36,221 nucleotides of DNA, taken from Nostoc foliaceum FACHB-393 (GTDB taxonomy: Bacteria > Cyanobacteriota > Cyanobacteriia > Cyanobacteriales > Nostocaceae). Numbering within the stretch: the stretch's first letter is position 1; each line of letters begins with the position of its first letter. The notes beneath the pieces were generated by a model that was given only the letters and a program-made list of their open reading frames with translations, was not told where the DNA came from and ran no database searches. The position numbers and the translations under genes were made by a program. The stretch is from NCBI RefSeq assembly GCF_014698505.1, contig NZ_JACJTD010000064.1, forward strand, positions 1 to 36,221, in the 5' to 3' direction. Positions 16,844 through 23,954 of this stretch are shown here, in pieces.

Positions 16844-17230
16844 TCATAATGGTAAACGTGAGGCGTTACGTAAAAAGCTGGGAAAGCAGATGCATAATAC
16901 ATCATACTCAGAAAACACTGCTGTCAGCAACCCAAAGTTATAAACTGCAATCTCAACTACAGAAATAGCTGGAAGACGCAATAGTTTTTTACAGACCCAA
17001 CTGTATTTAACGCCAATTTTTGGCAAATCAGCAGGAACACAACAAAATTTACTCGGTAGATGCTCTAGCGGCTCGTGACGAGACACCACTAAACTATTAG
17101 GTTCACTAAAGGCAATGCAGTTTATAGTACCTGTTACACCTGTTAACTTAACTATTAAGTTAATCAAGCAGCCTTTGGTTTCACCAATACGAAAATATTG
17201 TACCACCAAACAGCCGATATTATTTACCAT
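16844..17230 (-). CDS. Hypothetical ORF, doubtful
   Basis: A 128-codon minus-strand frame within the 16406-17264 gap, starting 34 bases from and divergent to fmt. The product has scattered Cys and hydrophobic stretches (INLIVKLTGVTG, LPAISVVEIAVYNFGLL) but no recognised domain. It may be a lineage-specific protein, a remnant, or chance. Apart from it and the palindrome at 16779, I see nothing in this gap; AT-rich DNA upstream of 16405 presumably holds the promoter of the neighbouring gene. Confidence 0.25.
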   Translation of the reverse strand: MVNNIGCLVVQYFRIGETKGCLINLIVKLTGVTGTINCIAFSEPNSLVVSRHEPLEHLPSKFCCVPADLPKIGVKYSWVCKKLLRLPAISVVEIAVYNFGLLTAVFSEYDVLCICFPSFLRNASRLPL

Positions 17231-17264
17231 TAACTAATGACTAACGATTAACAAGTAATTATTA

Positions 17265-18296
17265 ATGAAAATAGTATTCTTTGGTACACCACAGTTTGCG
17301 GTGCCCACGTTGGAAAAGTTATTGAATCATTCAGAATTTGAGGTGTTGGCAGTTGTCACCCAACCAGATAAACGCCGGGAACGCGGAAATAAACTTACTC
17401 CTTCACCCATAAAAGCGATCGCTACTGCTCACAACTTACCAGTATGGCAACCCGAACGGGTGAAAAAAGATACTGAAACTTTAGCCCAACTCAAACAATC
17501 AGACGCAGATGTGTTTGTTGTTGTCGCCTATGGACAGCTTTTATCATCAAAAATATTGAATATGCCAAAGTTGGGCTGCATTAATGTGCATGGCTCGATT
17601 TTACCGAAATATCGGGGTGCAGCGCCCATTCAGTGGTGCTTGTACAACGGTGAGAAGGAAACGGGGATCACGACCATGTTAATGGATGCAGGGATGGATA
17701 CCGGCCCAATGCTACAAATAGCCACTACACCAATTGGATTGCTGGATAATACCCAAGATTTAGCTGAAAGACTAGCTGCGATTGGTGGGGATTTGTTGGT
17801 AGAAACTCTGTTGAAGTTGGAACGCCAGGAAATTCAACCAATTCCCCAAGATAATTTAGCAGCTACTTATGCACCTCTGATTCAAAAAGAAGATTATGGT
17901 TTGGATTGGTCAAAAAGCGCTATCCAATTACACAATCAAATCAGAGGCTTTTACCCTAACTGCACCGCTACCTTTCGTAACAACCTGTTTAAAATCACCG
18001 CTTCTGCTCCCCTTGGTTCTATAGGCGATGTCTGGCGACAAGCCGCTCCGCGTCTACGCGATCTTCCACCAGAATTACAAGAAATAGCACATAAATTACC
18101 CAATTTGTCAAACTTATCAGATAAACCGGGAGTTGTAGTGAGCATTGTTAAAGGAATCGGAGCGATCGTCCAAACTGGGGAAGGTTTGTTGCTGTTGCGA
18201 GAGGTTCAGCTAGCTGGTAAACGTCCCCAGTCGGGATGGGATTTTGTTAATGGTACCCGCTTAACTGTGGGAGAAGTTTTTGGTGCGGGTAGTTGA
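17265..18296 (+). CDS. fmt: Methionyl-tRNA formyltransferase
   Basis: Transfers the formyl group of 10-formyl-tetrahydrofolate to initiator Met-tRNA in the cytoplasm. The 343-residue product has the formyltransferase domain with catalytic Asn107, His109 (CINVHGSILPKYRGAAPIQW) and Asp145 (DAGMDTGPM), and the C-terminal tRNA-binding domain with LDWSKSAIQLHNQIRGFYP and LLLREVQLAGKRPQSGWDF. Residues about 254-265 (GDVWRQAAPRLR) are encoded by a dispersed palindromic repeat and lie in the C-terminal domain between two conserved blocks, where related proteins have a shorter loop. The frame is kept, so the gene is probably functional. ATG 17265 gives the standard MKIVFFGTPQFAVP start. Confidence 0.95.
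   Translation: MKIVFFGTPQFAVPTLEKLLNHSEFEVLAVVTQPDKRRERGNKLTPSPIKAIATAHNLPVWQPERVKKDTETLAQLKQSDADVFVVVAYGQLLSSKILNMPKLGCINVHGSILPKYRGAAPIQWCLYNGEKETGITTMLMDAGMDTGPMLQIATTPIGLLDNTQDLAERLAAIGGDLLVETLLKLERQEIQPIPQDNLAATYAPLIQKEDYGLDWSKSAIQLHNQIRGFYPNCTATFRNNLFKITASAPLGSIGDVWRQAAPRLRDLPPELQEIAHKLPNLSNLSDKPGVVVSIVKGIGAIVQTGEGLLLLREVQLAGKRPQSGWDFVNGTRLTVGEVFGAGS
18024..18059 (+). repeat. Peptide-coding palindromic repeat inside fmt
   Basis: The 24 bases 18024-18047 (core GATGTCTGGCGACAAGCCGC) are identical, on the other strand, to 29648-29671 in the broken aminotransferase, and the following CGCGTCTACGC (18049-18059) matches 29615-29625 reversed. In fmt the copy is shorter and stays in frame, encoding GDVWRQAAPRLR. 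Confidence 0.85.
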
Positions 18297-18324
18297 GGGA
18301 GAATAACCGTTAACTTTTAACTCC

Positions 18325-18380
18325 TGTACAGACGCGTAGACGCTCGAAGAGCGGCTTCTCGTAAGAGTATAATCGCGTCT
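18325..18380. repeat. Composite palindromic repeat after fmt
   Basis: The outer parts TGTACAGACGCG (18325-18336) and AATCGCGTCT (18371-18380) are the two halves of the repeat found intact twice at 31740-31801. Between them lie about 33 extra bases (GTAGACGC...GAGCGGCTTCTCGTA) that resemble the fmt/aminotransferase repeat. It therefore looks like one repeat nested in another, located between the convergent fmt and DUF6464 genes. Confidence 0.7.
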
Positions 18381-18383
18381 CTT

Positions 18384-18749
18384 CTAACTCTTAACTTCTA
18401 ACTTTTCATAAAAGCGGCAAGATTCGCAAGGGCCATCTGGGTTAACTGCACAGCGCATGATTTCTGAATGAGCATTGTAGGAGCAGGTAGCATCGCCAAT
18501 TACCCAACGTCCCGCTACCAAACTTTTCTCAGATGGTCGTTTAGCCGACTGCACGTAAATGGCAATATTATGCAAGCGGTAGCGCCCTGCTCTAAGTTGG
18601 TATCGATGGCGGCGTTCTAAAACTGCGTAGGTTTTACCTTCAAAATCGAGATAATTTCCGGGTTGGGGTGTCCAATCAAGTTGCACTTTACCGAGGGACT
18701 CACGCGGATGCGTCAGAATCACCTCGGTTTCTAAAGAGTCTGGCTCCAT
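18384..18749 (-). CDS. DUF6464 family protein
   Basis: A 121-residue cyanobacterial protein. The C-terminal signature GDATCSYNAHSEIMRCAVNP followed by GPCESCRFYE identifies the DUF6464 family. Four cysteines (C in ATCSY, RCAV, GPCESC) suggest metal or disulfide binding. The N-terminal half (VQLDWTPQPGNYLDFEGKTY, AVLERRHRYQL) looks like a small beta-barrel. No signal peptide is seen. Function is unknown. It runs against fmt and ends in the composite repeat at 18325-18380. Confidence 0.72.
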   Translation of the reverse strand: MEPDSLETEVILTHPRESLGKVQLDWTPQPGNYLDFEGKTYAVLERRHRYQLRAGRYRLHNIAIYVQSAKRPSEKSLVAGRWVIGDATCSYNAHSEIMRCAVNPDGPCESCRFYEKLEVKS

Positions 18750-18892
18750 AAGCTTATGTGATTTGATTTACATTCTAAGGATGGTATTGCAATAGCTTCC
18801 TTTAGCTTACCGAATTTAGATTACAATTAATGATTCACTCTTCTTTGCGAGAAATATACATACAGTAGGGGCGATCTGTGCGCCGCTAAAAA

Positions 18893-20404
18893 TTAAGGCA
18901 ACCAAAAGTCAGGTAGGATAGATTTGCCAAAGTCACGCCAAGTTTGGTTGAGCGATCGCGCCACTTGGATATGCGCTTCATCCTCTTCTACAGCTAAAAT
19001 CTCAGATGGCTGACCTTCTCCCAAATAAGACACCACCAAATTCGCCGCCTCCAAACCAGTAACATAAGCCTTTTCCTGTGACCACGAACCATGACGGTTC
19101 ACAATCCAATCCCCACTCATAAACACATTCTCAAAACTTGTTTTAGCGGGCAACATATAACGATAGCTACCAGGTGCAAAGTGAGTCACCGCTTGAGGCA
19201 GCCGAATTACACTGCTATCAATGATCTTTGCCTCCCGAAACGCCGGTACACAAGTTGCTAAATAACCCTGAACTATTGGTAAAATCTCCTCATCACTCAA
19301 ACTGAGAAACTGATTTGCGTGATAAAAATCAGCTTCTATAACTGTTCCTGGCTCATCCCGATATTCATCATGTAGAGCATTCAAATCAAAAAACGTCCAA
19401 CCTGTAGTTGCGTCGAATCCAAAACAAGCATTGGAAGGACGAGGAATATCAATTTTGCGGTCAAACCATATTCGCGTTGCTAAAACATCAATTGCTCCTA
19501 AATTGCTCAAATTACGGAATTCTTCATGGCTTTGTAAACTAGGGCTGGTTGAGACAATTTTCTTCATACCGGTAATCCCAACCGCAAAAATCACCGCATC
19601 TGCTTCAATTACTTCATCACCGCAAACGACACCCTTGGCTCGATGATTACTATCAACAATTAAATCTGTAACCCGACGCTTGGGTAATACTCGCGCACCA
19701 GCTTTTTCAATCCGTTCCACCCAAGGACGAAATATCTTTTCTCCAACAGTTCCTCGACACCAAACTACATCAAAATCTGGTTGATGAGCCAGAATAAAAA
19801 AGTAAAGCATCCCTAAAGTTGCGGCGGCTGAACATTGTTCACCAGGGGCAAACAAGCCCACTAATAACATTGGTTCAAAAGCATCGCGGTAAAGCCGTGC
19901 AGAAACGTTAAAGTCTTTGAACAATTCTCGGGCAGTTACAAAGTCATAGCGTCGCCAAGCTGCATCAGAATTGTCAAAATCAACAACAGCATAAAGTAAA
20001 GGTAAGGCGCTGAGACGGTCAATTAGTGGCAGCCGCTTAAATTGAGTGTAGAGAAAAGTTCCCAGTGGGGAGGGGAGTCGCGGTAAGTCTTGAAAAATTG
20101 GTGATTCAACTTCCAAACCTGCTGCTGAATATTGCGAAGAACGAGTCCAAGTAGTAAAAGGATTAATTCCTAATTCATTGATTAGGGAAAAAATATTTTT
20201 GTAAGGATACCAGAAGCCATGAATGCCAGCTTCAACAGATTTTCCGGCGGCTGTTTGCCAACCTGCCACCAATCCACCGGGATAGGGGCCTGCTTCTAGA
20301 AGTGTCACATCATAGCCTTGTTTTGCCAAATGGTAGGTTGCTCCTAAACCAGCCCAACCTGCACCTACAACTACCACCCGTTTTTGTTGTGACCCTTCTA
20401 CCAT
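18893..20404 (-). CDS. FAD-dependent oxidoreductase, phytoene desaturase-like
   Basis: A 503-residue flavoprotein of the phytoene/zeta-carotene desaturase superfamily. The N-terminus has the FAD-binding dinucleotide fold KRVVVVGAGWAGLGATYHLA (GxGxxG at 14-19) and DVTLLEAGPYPGGLVAGW; the C-terminus has the second FAD motif FMSGDWIVNRHGSWSQEKAY with VTGLEAANLV. The middle holds GIHGFWYPYKNIF, which recalls the desaturase HGF/W motif. It is not CrtP, CrtQ or CrtH by overall sequence as I can judge, but a related 'desaturase-like' group kept in cyanobacteria and plants. The frame is open to 20524, but ATG 20404 has a GGAGG site five bases upstream, so I use it. The substrate, perhaps a carotenoid or other isoprenoid, is inference. 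Confidence 0.82.
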   Translation of the reverse strand: MVEGSQQKRVVVVGAGWAGLGATYHLAKQGYDVTLLEAGPYPGGLVAGWQTAAGKSVEAGIHGFWYPYKNIFSLINELGINPFTTWTRSSQYSAAGLEVESPIFQDLPRLPSPLGTFLYTQFKRLPLIDRLSALPLLYAVVDFDNSDAAWRRYDFVTARELFKDFNVSARLYRDAFEPMLLVGLFAPGEQCSAAATLGMLYFFILAHQPDFDVVWCRGTVGEKIFRPWVERIEKAGARVLPKRRVTDLIVDSNHRAKGVVCGDEVIEADAVIFAVGITGMKKIVSTSPSLQSHEEFRNLSNLGAIDVLATRIWFDRKIDIPRPSNACFGFDATTGWTFFDLNALHDEYRDEPGTVIEADFYHANQFLSLSDEEILPIVQGYLATCVPAFREAKIIDSSVIRLPQAVTHFAPGSYRYMLPAKTSFENVFMSGDWIVNRHGSWSQEKAYVTGLEAANLVVSYLGEGQPSEILAVEEDEAHIQVARSLNQTWRDFGKSILPDFWLP

Positions 20405-20682
20405 CCCAGCCTCCGATTGTTGCAGTCTATCAACTAATGTATACGAACTTGCCGCTCTCATCAGATGACGGCTTGCTATTACAACGGTTTTCGTTTGGAT
20501 GCAATACGTGCTTTGGTAGCACATCTGTGCGCCTCTACGAACTATATGCCATCGAATTGCAAACAGTTATAGACTTTGAAGAAAGGCTCAAGTGGAGCGC
20601 TTCAGTAAAAATCCCTTGCGGTTAATGCTGAGTTAAGAGTATAACAGAAAACAGACTTGACTATTCATGAGGAATAATCCTA

Positions 20683-21585
20683 ATGACTCAATTAGCAAAT
20701 GTAAAATTCAGTTTGAATGACTTTGAATTACGAGATGGCATTTATTTTCCTAGCGACTATGAACAATTGAATAATACTCAACATAAAAAAAGATGGGACG
20801 CAATTGGTAAAACATACTATGGTTCCCAGAAAATTGAAAAAGTCGCAGATACATCTCCTATAAAACAAGATTACACTCTGTTAACTGGCACGCCTGGAGG
20901 GACTTGGAATAAATTTCCATTCAATAAATCTGTTGATTCTATTTTAGAAATTGGTTGTGGTTATGGTCGCGCACCTTTACATTTATCTAAAGCTAAAAAC
21001 CTGAAATGTGAGAAATATTATGGAGTTGATATTTCTGAACCTTTATTGCGGCGGCTAATAAAGGTTAAACAAGAATATAATTTTTTTCCAGAAGCTGAAT
21101 TTAACTTGATTTGTACTTCTGCTGAAATATTACCTTTAGAAGATAATTCTATAGATTTGGTAATTTCTAACTGTGTCTTTATGCATATCCCAGATGCACA
21201 ATTAAGAAATTTGTTGGCTGATATCACTCGTGTGCTAAAACCTGGTGGAATTTTTGTTTTTAATCATTCCTTCCACAACAAGTCTTGTCCTTCTCATATT
21301 ATCCATAATTTTATAAGAAGGCTGAACCCATTTGTGAGGAATCCAGTTTATCTCAAGCAATATACATCTGCTGAAATAGAAGAAATGTTAGCAACTGCTG
21401 GGATGAAAACAAAGTGTCCACAATACATTGTCGAACCAACAGAAGAATATGCAATTTTGCCAGAAACCATTAAAGGAATTCCAGTTCCGTTTGCTAATGC
21501 CATCAACAGGAGCCTTAAGGCATCAGGTAGTTTAAAGGAAACTTTGGCTTATGGTTTTAGCGCCTACAGTAGTCAACTGGACTAA
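20683..21585 (+). CDS. Class I SAM-dependent methyltransferase
   Basis: A 300-residue methyltransferase. Motif I is ILEIGCGYGRAPLHLS (near 88-103), motif II YYGVDISEPLLRRLI, motif III/IV EILPLEDNSIDLVISNCVFM and motif V LLADITRVLKPGGIFVFN, as in the Methyltransf_11 type that acts on small molecules or lipids. The C-terminal part (YTSAEIEEMLATAGM) is also typical. A GAGGA site about nine bases upstream supports ATG 20683. The gene is more AT-rich than its neighbours, which could mean later acquisition. It is divergent from the flavoprotein gene and has its own terminator. The substrate is unknown. Confidence 0.85.
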   Translation: MTQLANVKFSLNDFELRDGIYFPSDYEQLNNTQHKKRWDAIGKTYYGSQKIEKVADTSPIKQDYTLLTGTPGGTWNKFPFNKSVDSILEIGCGYGRAPLHLSKAKNLKCEKYYGVDISEPLLRRLIKVKQEYNFFPEAEFNLICTSAEILPLEDNSIDLVISNCVFMHIPDAQLRNLLADITRVLKPGGIFVFNHSFHNKSCPSHIIHNFIRRLNPFVRNPVYLKQYTSAEIEEMLATAGMKTKCPQYIVEPTEEYAILPETIKGIPVPFANAINRSLKASGSLKETLAYGFSAYSSQLD

Positions 21586-21636
21586 TTAAGAAAGTATCTT
21601 GTTGTCACAATAAATTGAATACAAAAGAATTACAGG

Positions 21637-21666
21637 AGCACAACAACGTTGTGCTTTTATTTTTAC
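21637..21666 (+). terminator. Rho-independent terminator
   Basis: AGCACAAC (21637-21644), a three-base loop, then GTTGTGCT (21648-21655), followed by TTTATTTTT. It lies 52 bases after the methyltransferase stop codon. Confidence 0.85.
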
Positions 21667-21802
21667 AATAAATGCTCATGATATTTTTCTAAAAAAATTC
21701 TGAATTTGGATGCACCAAGTTGTTTTGACGAAAATAATTATAAGCACTTTGCACCTGAATTATTGAGAATAATGCAATATTTAAGTTGTGAAAGCTTGTG
21801 CT

Positions 21803-23059
21803 TCAAAGTGAAATGTTAGGATCTAGTGATTTATTCGAGTCTTGATAAGGATAGTATTTAGTTAAACGAATATTCCAAGCATCTTTAATTTGATAGGTTA
21901 TGCCACGCCACTCGACACTTTGTGCCAATATCGCTGCGATGGTAGTAACTGCATAAACAAATTGTGTTAGCGGAATTGCTAGCAATATTTTTGCCATCAT
22001 CACCACTGAGAAACTCTCTGTTGGTTCGCCCCGCGCCCGAAGTACTCGACGCACACTTTGCTCACCTAATATCAGTAAAAAAGCCATACCCAAAATATAG
22101 CTGACGGCTCCGCCTGTAATCAAAATTGCGGTATAAAAGTTGCTAGTGATTAAAGCAATCACTAGCATTGGAGGGATCATGAGCAAAGCTAATGTGTTGA
22201 TGAATACTGCGCTGGCAATCACAGTCCAGTTGGGATTATAGAGTCGCGCGACGAGTAATTGGCGTGTAATAAAGCGCAAGCATTGAGCAAAGTTACACTC
22301 TTCACGATTACTCATCATGACTGAGGGTACAAATTTTACTTTTAAGCCGATTTCTCGCAATGCTTTGTGAATAGGCGTATCAACAGAAACTCCTTGTTTC
22401 CATATTTCCAATAACTGCGCTTTGCGTAAGACTGAAAGTTTCAATGCCATTGAACCTCCCCAAGGACATTGAAAGATATACATGAAGGTGACAGCTGGGG
22501 CGTTCCACACATATCGAACTAGCGTGCCCCACTTTCCAATTTGCGGTATGTACCAGCGATTTCCTGTAGTGGCTCCGATTTGCTTATCCGCTAAAGGTGC
22601 AACCAGTTCACGCAGCCAATCAGGATGAGCAACAACATCAGCATCTAATAGGGCCACCACATCATAAGAATCGTCTAGTTGTGAAATAGCTTGAACTAAT
22701 GCGCTACATTTGAGACTGCAAGTGTCATATCGAAAGATTAAAGGGTTGACTTGGATATGTGTTGCTTGCGATCGCAAGATTGTATCATTGACAATTTCCC
22801 AAGCTGGATCTTCCTGACTATCGATAACAATATGTACTTTATAATGTGGGTAATTCTGGTTTAGCAGGGCATGGACACAGTTAGTTAAAAACGGATCGGC
22901 ACCTCGCAAGGAAAGAACAATTGCAGCTTTAGGCAAAGATTCATCCTGCACAGGTTCTGGAGGTGAATGGAATAATGATACTAAACTCAGCACCTGTAAC
23001 ATTTGGTAAATCACTAAACCCGCCAGAATGCTAAAAATAATCAGTGCTAACTCATTCAT
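21803..23059 (-). CDS. Membrane glycosyltransferase, family 2 type
   Basis: A 418-residue integral-membrane glycosyltransferase. One N-terminal helix (LALIIFSILAGLVIYQMLQV) is followed by a GT-A domain: AAIVLSLRGADPFL, NYPHYKVHIVIDSQED, the metal-binding DAD at 139-141 (VVALLDADVVAHPDW), TGNRWY and CPWGGSMALK, then the basic acceptor-site region FITRQLLVARLY. Three or four C-terminal helices follow (INTLALLMIPPMLVIALI, LITGGAVSYILGMAFLLIL, ILLAIPLTQFVYAVTTIAA). The layout resembles ceramide glucosyltransferase-like (GT21/GT2) enzymes that glycosylate lipids, but the final motif is FITRQL rather than a clear QxxRW, so the acceptor is uncertain. A TPR remnant lies upstream. Confidence 0.83.
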   Translation of the reverse strand: MNELALIIFSILAGLVIYQMLQVLSLVSLFHSPPEPVQDESLPKAAIVLSLRGADPFLTNCVHALLNQNYPHYKVHIVIDSQEDPAWEIVNDTILRSQATHIQVNPLIFRYDTCSLKCSALVQAISQLDDSYDVVALLDADVVAHPDWLRELVAPLADKQIGATTGNRWYIPQIGKWGTLVRYVWNAPAVTFMYIFQCPWGGSMALKLSVLRKAQLLEIWKQGVSVDTPIHKALREIGLKVKFVPSVMMSNREECNFAQCLRFITRQLLVARLYNPNWTVIASAVFINTLALLMIPPMLVIALITSNFYTAILITGGAVSYILGMAFLLILGEQSVRRVLRARGEPTESFSVVMMAKILLAIPLTQFVYAVTTIAAILAQSVEWRGITYQIKDAWNIRLTKYYPYQDSNKSLDPNISL

Positions 23060-23142
23060 ATTGTTGAGAATCCTGTAAGTTCTTTATATAAAGATTTGTT
23101 GAAAGAAGCTTAGAGAACTTAAATACTATAGCAGTGAAATAC

Positions 23143-23331
23143 TTAACCGCAACTCATATGCAACTCGTATGCAACGACAACATTACTATTATGAACTTCT
23201 GCAAAATTAGGGTTAAGTCGTAATGCTTGCTCGTAGCCCTTTGTTACTCCATCTAAATCACCTAATTTTAAGTCGTCAAGACCTTTCTCATAATAAAATT
23301 GCGCTCGTACACTATTTACGGACTTAATAAG
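23143..23331 (-). pseudogene. TPR-protein remnant
   Basis: On the minus strand an open stretch reads AQFYYEKGLDDLKLGDLDGV followed by TKGYEQALRLNPNFAEVHN and ends at TAA (23143). This is a recognisable tetratricopeptide unit (G-x-x-x-x-x-L-G-D-x-x-x-A/G pattern, then LNPNFAEVH). The frame closes upstream at 23332-23334 with no good start codon, so only about 60 codons remain. It is likely the tail of a lost TPR gene. Confidence 0.6.
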
Positions 23332-23872
23332 TTATATTTAACTTTTAATCAAATTATTTGTGTATTTAAGGACTAAATAAAATTTCCACTACATGTGATT
23401 TAGCCTTTGTCACAGCCTGATATATTTGGCTATTAGCTAACTCAAAAGTTTGCATTTTTTTAGGTGTATTTCGATTAGTTTATGCTTTAATTGGTTGCAG
23501 AATCAAAATGATCTATCCCTTTTTTCAAGCAATTTTTAAATTTCTTTGTTCAGTATTGGAGAATTCCAAAAAACAAAATATAAAAAGTAATGCAATTTAC
23601 AATATTAACTGCTGATTATTAGATATTTGATAAAGATAATATTAAGTTGCAGAAGATGTGACTCAGCTATTTATTTTGGATATGTATTAATCGAGTTTAA
23701 GGATAAGTATAATCGTTCAACCGAGAGCGAAAAACTGCTAACTGAGTGATTGACATTCTCCATTACGATATTTTGACCGATGCAACTCCACCCTGACGCT
23801 TTATACTCGACCAAACCAGAATTTTTTTAAAATTTGGGATAGTTTTTGGGATTTTCTTCATTGATTGTTATG
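23332..23872. other. AT-rich intergenic region
   Basis: Between the TPR remnant and the inverted repeat before modBC there is AT-rich DNA without a recognisable gene, RNA or strong hairpin. The modBC promoter should lie toward its right end. Confidence 0.5.
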
Positions 23873-23920
23873 TAATTTACCAACTTTTAGGAACATTTTG
23901 TAATTAAAGTTGGTAAATTA
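23873..23920. promoter_or_regulatory. 15-bp inverted repeat upstream of modBC
   Basis: TAATTTACCAACTTT (23873-23887) and its exact complement AAAGTTGGTAAATTA (23906-23920) are separated by 18 bases. The repeat ends 34 bases before the modBC ATG at 23955. It could be an operator for a dimeric regulator or a leader hairpin. The in-frame TTG at 23910 lies within the right arm, which argues against it as the start codon. Confidence 0.6.
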
Positions 23921-23954
23921 TGGATTAGTTGAGCTAATTCTTCCCCAGACAACT

